A stretch of DNA of 64,000 nucleotides, from assembly GCF_016924655.1 (NCBI RefSeq), contig NZ_JAFFJU010000002.1, positions 62,001 to 126,000 of the forward strand. Reading direction: 5' to 3'. The translations under genes were made by a program, and so were the position numbers. A model generated the notes under the pieces. That model saw only the letters and a program-made list of their open reading frames with translations. It did not search any database and had not been told where the DNA came from. Below, piece after piece: positions 30,000 through 38,775 of the stretch. The DNA is from Sphingomonas arenae (GTDB lineage Bacteria; Pseudomonadota; Alphaproteobacteria; Sphingomonadales; Sphingomonadaceae). Position 1 is the stretch's first letter, and the number at the start of each line of letters is the position of its first letter.

Positions 30000-31829
30000 A
30001 TGAAGAGCTTGGTGCTGCTGACGACGGCTGCGGTGCTGGCGGCCTCGGTGCCGGCTGCCGCACAGGATGCGCCCGTTCGGCTGAACCAGCTGGGCATTCT
30101 CGTGGACGGGCCAAAGCGTGCCGTTCTAGCGAACAACTCGAAGCGGCCGCTGCCCTGGTCCCTCATCGATGAGCAGGGCCGGGTCGTGGCATCCGGTCGA
30201 ACAAGCGTGTTCGGCCCGGATCGCTGGTCAGGCGAACACGTCCATCAAGTCGACTTCAGTGGATACAAAGGCTCGGCGAAGTCGCTTACCCTGAAGGTCG
30301 GCGACGACAGCAGCCGACCCTTCAGCGTCGCGCCGCGCATCTACGATCGCTTGCCGTACGATGCGCTTGCCTACTTCTACCACAACCGCGCCGGCACCCC
30401 GATCGACGCGAGCCTGGTCGGCGAACGCTGGGCACGGCCGGCGGGACACGCCACCGAGCGGGCCACCTGCGTTTCGGGTGCAGACAGCAAGGGCAACTTA
30501 TGGCCCGGTTGCCCGTACACGCTGGAGCTTGGCGGCGGCTGGTACGATGCGGGCGACCACGGCAAGTATGTCGTGAACGGCGGCATCGCGCTGTGGACCC
30601 TGCTCAATCTCTACGAGCGCCTGAGTGCGTCCAACTCCCGCCTGTTCGCGGACGGTAACGCGACCGTTCCCGAGCGCGGCAACGGCGTTTCCGACCTGCT
30701 CGACGAGGCACGTTGGCAGACCGAGTTCATGCTCAAGATGCAGGTGCCTGAAGGGACTCGCCTGCGCCTTCCGGTAGGGGCCAAGCAGACCACGCCCGGG
30801 CTGACCTTCACTGACATTGATGCGTCCGGCATGGTTCACCACAAGGTGGCGGACGAGAAGTGGACGCCCCTACCGCAGCGACCCCACGAGGTACGCGAGC
30901 GGCGCGTGCTGTTTCCGCCGACGACGGCGGCGACTCTCAATCTCGCAGCGACGACTGCGCAATGCGCGCGAATCTGGCGCACCATCGACCCGGCCTTCTC
31001 GGATCGCTGCCTGCGCGCGGCCGAGCGCGCCTGGGCGGCTGCCGAGCGGAACCCGGAGGTCTACGCGCTGGCCGACTTCACGGGCAGTGGCGCCTATGGC
31101 GACGACCAGCTCGGCGACGAATTCTACTGGGCGGCCGCCGAGCTTTTTGCCTCAACCGGCAAGCCGGCCTACCGCGCTGCCGTCGAGCGCTCCCCGGCGT
31201 TTCGGGCGCCCGTTCAGGGGGAGCCGAGTTGGCCAGGCACCGCGCCGCTCGGCACCATCACGCTTGCAACCGTTCCGAATGCACTCCCGCCTTTGGAGGT
31301 CGAGCGCCTTCGCGGTCAGATCCGCGCGGCTGCCGATCGCTTCCTGGCCGAGCGCAAGCAGGTCGGCTACGCCCTGCCGTTCGCGCCGGCCTCAGGGTGG
31401 ACGTGGGGTTCGACCAGCAACATCCTGAACCGTTCGATGATCATGGCGCTGGCGTATGATTTCACGCGCGACAGCCGTTACCGCGACGGCGTGATCGACG
31501 GCATGGACTTCATCCTCGGCCGCAACCCGCTCGATCGTTCCTTCGTGTCCGGTTACGGCGTCCGCCCGATGCAGAATCCGCACCACCGCTTCTGGGCGCA
31601 CTCGCTCGACAAGGCTTTGCCACCGCCACCGCCCGGGGCGATCTCCGGCGGACCGAACAGCACCAACATGAGCGACGATGTCGCCAGCAAGTTGAAGGGC
31701 ACCTGCGCCCCGCAGAAATGCTGGGCGGACGACATCCATGCCTTCAGCCTCAATGAGGTCGCCATCAACTGGAACGCGCCGCTGGTGTGGGTGTCGGCTT
31801 GGCTGGCCGAGCACCAGCAGGATCGGTAA
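30000..31829 (+). CDS. Glycoside hydrolase family 9 enzyme with N-terminal Ig-like domain
   Basis: A 609-residue exported enzyme. A signal peptide (1-21, ending AAAQ) is followed by a CelD-type Ig-like domain (about 25-112) with the family start VRLNQLGI. The alpha/alpha barrel carries catalytic base aspartates D183 and D186 in WYDAGDHGKY, the substrate-binding histidines in NPHHRFW, and acid E586 in LNEVAINWN. GH9 enzymes usually cut beta-1,4-glucan, though exo-acting and other specificities exist. In a locus otherwise devoted to xylan it may act on mixed hemicellulose. AAGGAA lies nine bases before the ATG. Last gene of the halogenase operon; it ends six bases from the convergent GH3 gene. 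Confidence 0.9.
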   Translation: MKSLVLLTTAAVLAASVPAAAQDAPVRLNQLGILVDGPKRAVLANNSKRPLPWSLIDEQGRVVASGRTSVFGPDRWSGEHVHQVDFSGYKGSAKSLTLKVGDDSSRPFSVAPRIYDRLPYDALAYFYHNRAGTPIDASLVGERWARPAGHATERATCVSGADSKGNLWPGCPYTLELGGGWYDAGDHGKYVVNGGIALWTLLNLYERLSASNSRLFADGNATVPERGNGVSDLLDEARWQTEFMLKMQVPEGTRLRLPVGAKQTTPGLTFTDIDASGMVHHKVADEKWTPLPQRPHEVRERRVLFPPTTAATLNLAATTAQCARIWRTIDPAFSDRCLRAAERAWAAAERNPEVYALADFTGSGAYGDDQLGDEFYWAAAELFASTGKPAYRAAVERSPAFRAPVQGEPSWPGTAPLGTITLATVPNALPPLEVERLRGQIRAAADRFLAERKQVGYALPFAPASGWTWGSTSNILNRSMIMALAYDFTRDSRYRDGVIDGMDFILGRNPLDRSFVSGYGVRPMQNPHHRFWAHSLDKALPPPPPGAISGGPNSTNMSDDVASKLKGTCAPQKCWADDIHAFSLNEVAINWNAPLVWVSAWLAEHQQDR

Positions 31830-31835
31830 GGCTCC

Positions 31836-34250
31836 CTAGCGAGCGGCGACCGTCAGCTTGGCGGTCTTGAGGTCGACGGAATTGGGGCCCACCGAGATGG
31901 TGAAGGTGCCGGGCTCCACCACGCGCTTCATCTGCGTGTTCCACAGGCTCAGGTGCGCGGGGGTGACGTCGAAGGTAATCGTCCGCCGCTCTCCGGGCTG
32001 CAGCGTGATCCGCTGGAAGCCCTTAAGCTCGATCACCGGCCTGGTCACCGAGGCCTCGTCATCGCGGACATAGAGCTGCACCACCTCGTCTCCCACGCGC
32101 CGCCCCGTGTTGGTCACGTCCACGCTGACCTTTGCTGTCTCGCCCACGGCGATGCTCGGGCGGGCGATGCGCGGTGCGGAAATGTCGAACGTCGTGTAGC
32201 TCAGCCCATGGCCGAACGGGTAAAGCGGCTTGGTGGTATCAAACAGGTAGCCACGCCGCGCCGTCGGCTTGTGGTTGTAGTAGATCGGCAGTTGCCCGAC
32301 GCTGCGCGCGAAGGAGACCGGCAGCTTGCCGCCGGGGCTCACCTTGCCGAGCAGCACGTCGGCGACCGCGTTCCCGGTCTCCTGCCCAAGGTACCAGCCC
32401 TCGACCAAGGCCGACGCGTTCTCGGCCAGATAGTTGACGGACAGCGGTCGGCCGTTGAGCAGCAGCACGACGGTCGGCTTGCCCAACGCTAGAATCGCCC
32501 GAGCGAGCTCCTCCTGCTGTCCCACCAGGTTCAGCGAGGTCGTATCGCCCAGGTGAGCATCGGCCCAGGCCTCACGGCTGAGCTGCTCGTTCTCGCCGAG
32601 TACCAGCACGATCGTGTCGGCCTTTTTCGCGGCCGCGACAGCATCGGCGATCAGCTTGCGGTTGATCGTCTCGGGCACGAGCTTGACCTCGTCGCAGGAC
32701 CAGCAGCGGCTCTCGGTCAGGCGCACGCCCTCGGAATAGTTGACGGTGAAGCGTCCCGCGGCTGCTTTCTGCAGGCCCTCGAGGACACTCACCACATGGC
32801 TGGGCTCGTCGCTGTAGCCTCCGATCGGCGTGTCCCTGGCGTGAGTCCCCACCACTAGCATGCGGCCGATCTTTGCCGGGTCGAGCGGAAGGAGGCCACG
32901 TTCGTTCTTGAGCAGCACCATGGAACGCTGAGCGGCCTCGCGGGCCAGCGCGATGGCATCCGGTGTAGCGGTCTTCGCATCCGCCGTGCCCGCATCGACG
33001 TAGGGGTTCTCGAACAGCCCGGCCTGGAACTTCATCCGCAGCACGGTCCGGACCGCATCGTCGACCAGCTTCTGCGACACCCGTCCCGTCCGAACCAACT
33101 CCGGCAGGTGCACGAAGCCCTCGGGATCCGGCATTTCGGAGTCGACGCCCGACTCCATCGCCCGCTCGGCAGCGTCCTTGAGACTGCTGTACATGCGGTG
33201 GCGCGTGATCAGCTCACGGATGGCGAAATAGTCGCTGACTACCGCGCCCTTGAAGCCCCACTCGCCCCGCAGCACGTCGTTGAGCAGCCAGCCGTTGGCA
33301 TGGGATGGGATGCCGTCGATCTCGTTGTATGATGCCATGACCGAAAGCACGGGCAACTCGGTCACTGCGCGTTCGAATGGCGGGAAGAAGATGGAACGCA
33401 GCGTCCTCTCGCTGATGTCCGAGGGACCGACGTTGGTGCCATTCTCCGGCTGACCGTGACCGGTCATGTGCTTGAGCGTGACCAGGACCTTGTCGGACGC
33501 GAGCGGCAAGGTGCGTCCCTGGAAGCCTCGGATGGCTGCGAGGCCCATCTCGCTGACGAGATGTGGGTCCTCGCCGTAGGTTTCCTCGATCCGTCCCCAG
33601 CGCGGATCACGCGCCACGTCGACGACCGGCGCCAGTGCCAGGTGGGCGCCACGGGCCCGCATCTCGCGCGCTGCAACCGAAAACACCCGCTCGAGCAAGG
33701 CCGGGTCCCAGCTGCTGGCAAGTGCGATCGCCTGCGGGAAGCTGGTCGCGCCGCGAGCGGTGTAGCCGTGCAATGCCTCCTCATGCATCAGAAGGGGAAT
33801 GCCCAGCCGAGTCTTCTCGACCGCCCAGCGCTGCGCGGCATCGATATAGTCGGCCGTCTCGCGTCCGTTGCGGTTGACCGCTCCCGCAGCAGCGCCAGCC
33901 GCGCCCGTGTTGGCGACCGTGACTCCGCGCCGATCCGATGGCCGGGCGATCTGTCCCAGGCCGTGAGGAAAATTCTGGGACGCTTCTTCCGGCGAGAAGG
34001 TCCCGTCGTCTGTCTGGATCTTTCCCTTCTGCTCCCAGACAGTGACCAGCTGAGCCACCTTCTCCTCCAGCGTCATTCGCCGAAGCAGGTCCTCGATCCT
34101 CCGCTCGACTGGCTGTGAAGGATCCTTGTAGATCGCGCGCGAAACAGCGGCGCCTCTGGGTTGGGCAGTGCCGGTCGCGCTTGTCGCACCTGCGAGGGTC
34201 GTGGCGGCAAGCGCCGCTGCAAGAAGTCGAACCGAACGCCCGCTGATCAT
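31836..34250 (-). CDS. Glycoside hydrolase family 3 (beta-glucosidase/beta-xylosidase)
   Basis: An 804-residue periplasmic enzyme. A signal peptide (ending TGTAQ) is followed by a TIM-barrel domain whose nucleophile Asp lies in VVSDYFAI. An alpha/beta sandwich domain carries the acid/base region, and a C-terminal fibronectin III-like domain contains VSVDVTNTG and VVQLYVRD. The three-domain layout matches bacterial beta-glucosidases and xylosidases. The start at 34250 has AGGGG upstream. The longer frame from 34289 would begin inside the operator and is rejected. It is divergent from the LacI regulator and shares operator 34275-34288 with it. Hydrolysis of xylobiose or cellobiose to monomers is the likely job. 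Confidence 0.9.
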   Translation of the reverse strand: MISGRSVRLLAAALAATTLAGATSATGTAQPRGAAVSRAIYKDPSQPVERRIEDLLRRMTLEEKVAQLVTVWEQKGKIQTDDGTFSPEEASQNFPHGLGQIARPSDRRGVTVANTGAAGAAAGAVNRNGRETADYIDAAQRWAVEKTRLGIPLLMHEEALHGYTARGATSFPQAIALASSWDPALLERVFSVAAREMRARGAHLALAPVVDVARDPRWGRIEETYGEDPHLVSEMGLAAIRGFQGRTLPLASDKVLVTLKHMTGHGQPENGTNVGPSDISERTLRSIFFPPFERAVTELPVLSVMASYNEIDGIPSHANGWLLNDVLRGEWGFKGAVVSDYFAIRELITRHRMYSSLKDAAERAMESGVDSEMPDPEGFVHLPELVRTGRVSQKLVDDAVRTVLRMKFQAGLFENPYVDAGTADAKTATPDAIALAREAAQRSMVLLKNERGLLPLDPAKIGRMLVVGTHARDTPIGGYSDEPSHVVSVLEGLQKAAAGRFTVNYSEGVRLTESRCWSCDEVKLVPETINRKLIADAVAAAKKADTIVLVLGENEQLSREAWADAHLGDTTSLNLVGQQEELARAILALGKPTVVLLLNGRPLSVNYLAENASALVEGWYLGQETGNAVADVLLGKVSPGGKLPVSFARSVGQLPIYYNHKPTARRGYLFDTTKPLYPFGHGLSYTTFDISAPRIARPSIAVGETAKVSVDVTNTGRRVGDEVVQLYVRDDEASVTRPVIELKGFQRITLQPGERRTITFDVTPAHLSLWNTQMKRVVEPGTFTISVGPNSVDLKTAKLTVAAR

Positions 34251-34274
34251 CTGCAACCCCTGCACAACTGCTGT

Positions 34275-34288
34275 TGGTAGCGCTACCA
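34275..34288. promoter_or_regulatory. Perfect LacI-type operator between GH3 and the LacI gene
   Basis: TGGTAGCGCTACCA is a 14-base perfect palindrome, 25 bases upstream of the GH3 start and 78 bases before the regulator ATG. An identical site precedes xylX at 44912. Its place beside a lacI-type gene suggests autoregulation by that protein. Confidence 0.8.
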
Positions 34289-34365
34289 TAAAGAGCAGTA
34301 GCAGCGTTGCAATGCCTGTTCCCGCGTCTTACGACCGCGCGCGAAAGGGGGACGAACGGGCGAGC

Positions 34366-35409
34366 ATGAGCAGGCCAGGCAGGAGGGGTCGCGGAAACGT
34401 CACCATTCAGGACGTCGCCCGAGAGGCCGGCGTCTCGGCCATGACCGTGTCGCGGGTCATCAACAGCGGCGGAAACGTGCGCGAGCGGACTCGCGAGAAC
34501 GTGCTGCGAGCGATCGACCGGCTGCGCTACTCTCCCAATTCGGCTGCGCGATCATTGGCGGCGGGCGAAGCGACCCACATCGGACTCTTCTATTCGAACC
34601 CGAGCGCCGCCTACCTCAGTCAGTTCCTGGTCGGCGCGCTGGAAACCGCCAAGGTCGCCGGCTGCCAGCTGGTGATCGAACCTTGCGAGTCCGAGGATGA
34701 GGCGGGCCAGCGCGAAGCGGCCAACCACCTCGCCCATGCCGGCGTGGAAGGAGTCATTCTCCCCCCGCCCCTATCCGAATCGGCCCCCATCCTCACCGCA
34801 CTCGCTAAGGCCGGCATTCCGGTCGTCACCGTTGCCAAGGGGAAGCATCCCAATCCGCTCAATGTCCGGATGGATGACTGCAGCGCCGCAAGGCAGATGA
34901 CCGAGTATCTGATCGGCCTCGGACACAAACGCATTGCTCTCATCAAAGGGCATCCGGACCAGATTGCCAGCGTGGAGCGCGAGCGCGGGTTCAGGCTGGC
35001 GATGGAGGCGGCCGGCCTGGCCAAGCACATCGTTGTCGAGCAAGGCTATTTCAGCTTCCGCTCCGGGCTCGACGCAGCCGAGAAGCTGCTGCGCCGACGA
35101 ACCCCGCCTACGGCAATCTTCGCCAGCAACGACGACATGGCGGCGGCGGTGGTCAGCGTCGCCCATCGCCGCGGCTTGAACGTGCCGGGAGACCTCAGCG
35201 TAGTGGGTTTCGACGACACCCAGCTCGCGACGGCGGTCTGGCCGGAGCTGACGACCATCCGCCAGCCGGTTTCCGGCATGGCAGGGAGGGCTCTCGAGCT
35301 GCTCCTCGCCGAGGTCCGTGCAGAGCGGCGCGGGACCACGACCGGGCCGATAGAGGCTGTGCTCGACCACGAACTGGTGGTCCGCGCATCGGCGGCCTCC
35401 CCGAAGTAA
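34366..35409 (+). CDS. LacI-family transcriptional regulator (probable xylose/xylan regulator)
   Basis: A 347-residue repressor. The N-terminal helix-turn-helix VTIQDVAREAGVSAMTVSR (residues 12-30) and hinge SPNSAARSLA are typical of the family, followed by a periplasmic-binding-protein-like sugar domain to the end. The gene sits between GH3 and the sugar porter and has an operator in its own upstream region. Regulation of the adjacent xylose genes is therefore likely, as for the LacI-type XylR of Caulobacter; the effector is inferred to be xylose or a xylo-oligosaccharide. ATG 34366 is chosen as directly preceding the DNA-binding domain. ATG 34312 in frame would add 18 residues and cannot be excluded. 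Confidence 0.85.
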   Translation: MSRPGRRGRGNVTIQDVAREAGVSAMTVSRVINSGGNVRERTRENVLRAIDRLRYSPNSAARSLAAGEATHIGLFYSNPSAAYLSQFLVGALETAKVAGCQLVIEPCESEDEAGQREAANHLAHAGVEGVILPPPLSESAPILTALAKAGIPVVTVAKGKHPNPLNVRMDDCSAARQMTEYLIGLGHKRIALIKGHPDQIASVERERGFRLAMEAAGLAKHIVVEQGYFSFRSGLDAAEKLLRRRTPPTAIFASNDDMAAAVVSVAHRRGLNVPGDLSVVGFDDTQLATAVWPELTTIRQPVSGMAGRALELLLAEVRAERRGTTTGPIEAVLDHELVVRASAASPK

Positions 35410-35450
35410 CGGCATGAAGGCCATTGCGTTTCGCTGCTGGTCGTGGAGAA

Positions 35451-35462
35451 GTTACCGCTAAC
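35451..35462. promoter_or_regulatory. LacI-type operator before the sugar porter
   Basis: GTTACCGCTAAC lies 45 bases upstream of the porter ATG. It is the exact reverse complement of the second site at 23763, and one base pair away from the perfect GTTAGCGCTAAC. This ties the porter to the same control as the TonB receptor. Confidence 0.6.
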
Positions 35463-35507
35463 ACGATGCGGCGGTGTGGTCCGCCCAACAAACCTTGGAG
35501 GGGGTTC

Positions 35508-36914
35508 ATGACAGAGGCGAGTCCGTCACGGGCGAATATGGGCTACATCGGCGCGATCGTTGCCGTGGCCACCATCGGAGGCTTCCTGTTCGGCTACGAC
35601 AGCGGAGCCGTGAACGGGACACAGGAAGGCCTCAGGACGGCCTTCAACCTGGGTGAGGAAGGCCTCGGCTTCACGGTCGGCTCCCTGCTGATCGGCTGCT
35701 TCGTCGGCGCCTTCTCCGCCGGCCGGCTGGCCGACCTGATGGGCCGGCGCAACGTCATGATGCTCGCCGCCGTGCTGTTCCTGATCGGCGCCCTGGTCCA
35801 GGGCTTCGCCCATACCCAATTGCTCTTCGTCGTTGCGCGCTTCGCCGGCGGCGTGGCGGTAGGCGCAGCGAGCGTCCTTTCCCCTGCCTACATCTCGGAG
35901 GTGGCACCCGCGAGCATCCGCGGACGGCTTACCACCCTCCAGCAGATCATGATCATCACGGGACTGACCGCCGCCTTCGTGGTGAACTACTTCCTGGCCG
36001 CGTCCGCCGGCGAGTCTGTCGCCACCTATTGGCTCGGCCTCGAGGCATGGCGCTGGATGTACCTGATGCAGGCTCTGCCCGCCGCCGTCTTCCTGCTCGC
36101 GCTGCTCTTCATTCCGGAGAGCCCGCGCTACCTCGTCTCGAAGGGGCGCGACGAGAAGGCTCACGGCGTTCTTTCCAAGCTTTTTGGACGCGACGTTGCC
36201 GATGCCAAGCTGGTCGAGATCCGCCAGACCTTCAGCGAGGACCATCGTCCCCGGCTTAGCGACCTCAAGGCGCCCGGCGGCGGCATTCGCCCGATTGTCT
36301 GGGCCGGCATCCTGCTTGCCGTGTTCCAGCAGCTCGTCGGCATCAACGTCATTTTCTACTATGGCGCGACCTTGTGGCAGCTGGCCGGCTTCACCGAAGA
36401 TCAGTCGCTTCAGATCAACATCGTCTCGGGCCTGGTCTCGATCGCCGCCTGCTTCATCACCATCGCGGTGATCGACAAGATCGGTCGCAAGCCGCTGCTC
36501 CTGATCGGCTCCGCAGGCATGGCCGCGACCCTGTTCGCCATGGTCTACGCGTTTGCCAACGGCAGTCTCGATGCCGCCGGCAATCTCCAGCTCTCGCCGG
36601 AGCTTGGCTGGGTCGCCCTGATCGCCGCCAACCTGTACGTGGTCTTCTTCAACGTCAGCTGGGGTCCGGTCATGTGGGTCATGCTGGGCGAGATGTTCCC
36701 CAACCAGATCCGCGGCTCGGCACTGGCCGTGGCCGGCTTCGCGCAATGGTTCTCGAACTACCTGATCGCGCAGAGCTTCCCAGTCATGGCGCGTGAGCTC
36801 GGGCTGGCGCTCAGCTACAGCTTCTATGCCGTCTCCGCGGTGATCAGCTTCTTCCTGGTCCAGCGCTTCATTCACGAGACCAAGGGCAAGGAGCTGGAGG
36901 AGATGCAGGGCTGA
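35508..36914 (+). CDS. MFS sugar porter (xylose/glucose:H+ symporter, XylE-like)
   Basis: A 468-residue inner-membrane transporter with twelve predicted spans. Sugar-porter motifs are in order: GGFLFGYDSGAVNG in span 1, GRLADLMGRRN in loop 2-3, PESPRYLV after span 6, QQLVGINVIFYY in span 7 and DKIGRKPLL in loop 8-9. It should bring monosaccharide, most likely xylose, from periplasm to cytoplasm. The start at 35508 follows GGAGGGGG; the 28 residues of the longer frame are not membrane-like. It is 98 bases after the LacI gene and before xylonate dehydratase, so its place in the xylose regulon is clear. Confidence 0.9.
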   Translation: MTEASPSRANMGYIGAIVAVATIGGFLFGYDSGAVNGTQEGLRTAFNLGEEGLGFTVGSLLIGCFVGAFSAGRLADLMGRRNVMMLAAVLFLIGALVQGFAHTQLLFVVARFAGGVAVGAASVLSPAYISEVAPASIRGRLTTLQQIMIITGLTAAFVVNYFLAASAGESVATYWLGLEAWRWMYLMQALPAAVFLLALLFIPESPRYLVSKGRDEKAHGVLSKLFGRDVADAKLVEIRQTFSEDHRPRLSDLKAPGGGIRPIVWAGILLAVFQQLVGINVIFYYGATLWQLAGFTEDQSLQINIVSGLVSIAACFITIAVIDKIGRKPLLLIGSAGMAATLFAMVYAFANGSLDAAGNLQLSPELGWVALIAANLYVVFFNVSWGPVMWVMLGEMFPNQIRGSALAVAGFAQWFSNYLIAQSFPVMARELGLALSYSFYAVSAVISFFLVQRFIHETKGKELEEMQG

Positions 36915-36938
36915 GTCCCAGCCTGGCGACCAAGAACA

Positions 36939-36971
36939 GGGGCGCGGCTGCGGTCAAGCGGGCCGCGCCCC
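36939..36971 (+). terminator. Strong hairpin after the sugar porter
   Basis: GGGGCGCGGC pairs perfectly with GCCGCGCCCC (10 base pairs), followed by TTCCTTTC. It lies 24 bases after the porter stop and just before the ribosome site of the dehydratase, so it may attenuate rather than fully stop read-through into xylD. Confidence 0.7.
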
Positions 36972-36993
36972 TTCCTTTCGAACGGAGAATGAC

Positions 36994-38772
36994 GTGACCC
37001 GCACCCCTGCCCGGCCGTTCCGATCCCGAGAGTGGTTCGCGGCGCCGGGTCGAAGCGACATGAGCGCGCTCTACCTCGAGCGGTTCATGAACTATGGCAT
37101 CACCGCCGACGAGTTGCGCTGCGGCAAGCCGATCATCGGTATCGCGCAATCCGGCTCGGACATCGCCCCGTGCAACCGCATCCACCTGGAGCTGGCCGAC
37201 CGCATCAAGGCCGGGATCCGCGACGCGGGTGGGATTCCGATGGAATTCCCGATGCACCCCATCTTCGAGAATTGTCGTCGGCCCACGGCAGCGCTCGACC
37301 GCAACCTCGCCTATCTGGGCCTAGTCGAGATCCTGAACGGCTATCCGATCGATGCCGTGGTCCTGACCACCGGCTGCGACAAGACGACACCCGCGGCGAT
37401 CATGGCGGCGACCACCGTCGACATTCCCGCGATCACTCTCTCGGGCGGACCGATGCTGGACGGCTGGCACGAGGGTGAGCTGGTAGGCTCCGGAACCGTC
37501 ATCTGGCGTTCCCGCCGTCTGCTCGCCGCGGGCGTGATCGACGAGGAGGAGTTCCTGCGCCGCGCCACGGACTCTGCTCCCTCGGCCGGGCACTGCAACA
37601 CCATGGGCACCGCTTCGACCATGAACGCCGTCGCCGAGGCGCTCGGCATGTGCCTGCCCGGCAATGCCGCCATTCCGGCGCCCTACCGCGAGCGTGGCCA
37701 GATGGCCTATCTCACCGGCAAGCGGATCGTCGAGATGGCCTACGACGACCTACGGCCGTCACGCATCCTGACCCGCGATGCATTCCTCAATGCCATCCGG
37801 CTGGTCGGTGCGATCGGCGGGTCAACCAATGCGCAGCCGCACATCACCGCCATGGCGCGCCAGGCCGGCGTGGAGATCGGTCCCGCCGACTGGATGGAGC
37901 ATGGCTACGACGTGCCGCTGCTGGTCAACATGCAGCCCGCCGGCGTCTTCCTCAGCGAGCGTTTCCACCGCGCAGGCGGGGTCCCGGCAGTCCTGTGGGA
38001 ACTGCTGCAGGCCGGCAAGCTCGACGGATCGGCGCTGACGGTCACCGGACGCACGCAGGCTGAGAACCTGCAGGACCGCGAGACCGGCGACCGGGAGGTG
38101 ATCCTACCCTTTGCCGAGCCCCTGCGCGAACGGGCGGGCTTCCTGGTCCTCAAGGGCAACCTGTTCGACTTCGCCATTATGAAGACGAGCGTCATCTCCG
38201 ACGACTTCCGCCGGCGCTACCTCTCGCGCCCAGGCCATGAAAACGTGTTCGAGGCGCGAGCGGTCGTGTTCGACGGCTCCGACGATTACCACCACCGGAT
38301 CAACGATCCCTCGCTCGGAATCGACGAAAATTGCATCCTGGTGATCCGCGGTGCAGGGCCGCTCGGCTGGCCCGGGTCGGCCGAGGTCGTCAACATGCAA
38401 CCGCCCGACCATCTCATCCAGCGGGGGATCATGAGCCTGCCGACGCTCGGCGACGGCCGCCAGTCGGGGACCTCCGACAGCCCCTCCATCCTCAACGCCT
38501 CTCCGGAGAGCGCGGCGGGCGGGGGTCTGTCGTGGCTCCGCACCGGCGACATCATCCGCATCGACCTGGCGAGCGGCCGTTGCGACGCGCTGGTTGACGA
38601 GGAGGAGATCGCCCGCCGCTCGGCCGAGCCGCCGCCGCCCGTGCCGGAAAGCCAGACGCCGTGGGAAGAAATCTACCGCGAGAAGACCGGGCAACTGGCA
38701 GACGGCGCTGTGCTGGAGCTCGCCCTCAAGTATCGGGGCACGTCCTCGCGGACACCGCGCCACAATCACTAA
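36994..38772 (+). CDS. xylD: D-xylonate dehydratase (IlvD/Edd family), Weimberg pathway
   Basis: A 592-residue cytoplasmic Fe-S dehydratase converting D-xylonate to 2-keto-3-deoxy-D-xylonate. Cysteines C60 (DIAPCN), C128 (TTGCDKT) and C201 (GHCNTMG) are the expected three cluster ligands of the sugar-acid dehydratase branch. The length and the GHCNTMGTAS signature match Caulobacter XylD rather than branched-chain IlvD. It starts with GTG after GGAG. The other four Weimberg genes are on the opposite strand 2 kb downstream, which supports xylonate over arabinonate as substrate. It is convergent with the esterase gene (three bases between stops). Confidence 0.9.
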   Translation: MTRTPARPFRSREWFAAPGRSDMSALYLERFMNYGITADELRCGKPIIGIAQSGSDIAPCNRIHLELADRIKAGIRDAGGIPMEFPMHPIFENCRRPTAALDRNLAYLGLVEILNGYPIDAVVLTTGCDKTTPAAIMAATTVDIPAITLSGGPMLDGWHEGELVGSGTVIWRSRRLLAAGVIDEEEFLRRATDSAPSAGHCNTMGTASTMNAVAEALGMCLPGNAAIPAPYRERGQMAYLTGKRIVEMAYDDLRPSRILTRDAFLNAIRLVGAIGGSTNAQPHITAMARQAGVEIGPADWMEHGYDVPLLVNMQPAGVFLSERFHRAGGVPAVLWELLQAGKLDGSALTVTGRTQAENLQDRETGDREVILPFAEPLRERAGFLVLKGNLFDFAIMKTSVISDDFRRRYLSRPGHENVFEARAVVFDGSDDYHHRINDPSLGIDENCILVIRGAGPLGWPGSAEVVNMQPPDHLIQRGIMSLPTLGDGRQSGTSDSPSILNASPESAAGGGLSWLRTGDIIRIDLASGRCDALVDEEEIARRSAEPPPPVPESQTPWEEIYREKTGQLADGAVLELALKYRGTSSRTPRHNH

Positions 38773-38775
38773 GAG

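Noticed and set aside
28069-30114. A 681-codon open frame on the minus strand opposite halogenases 3 and 4
   Set aside because: It is the antisense shadow of two well-identified genes, has no family motif, and reflects high GC at third codon positions.
34251-34289. An upstream start for the GH3 gene at 34289
   Set aside because: That ATG would lie inside the 14-bp operator and add residues ahead of a good signal peptide; 34250 has a ribosome site.
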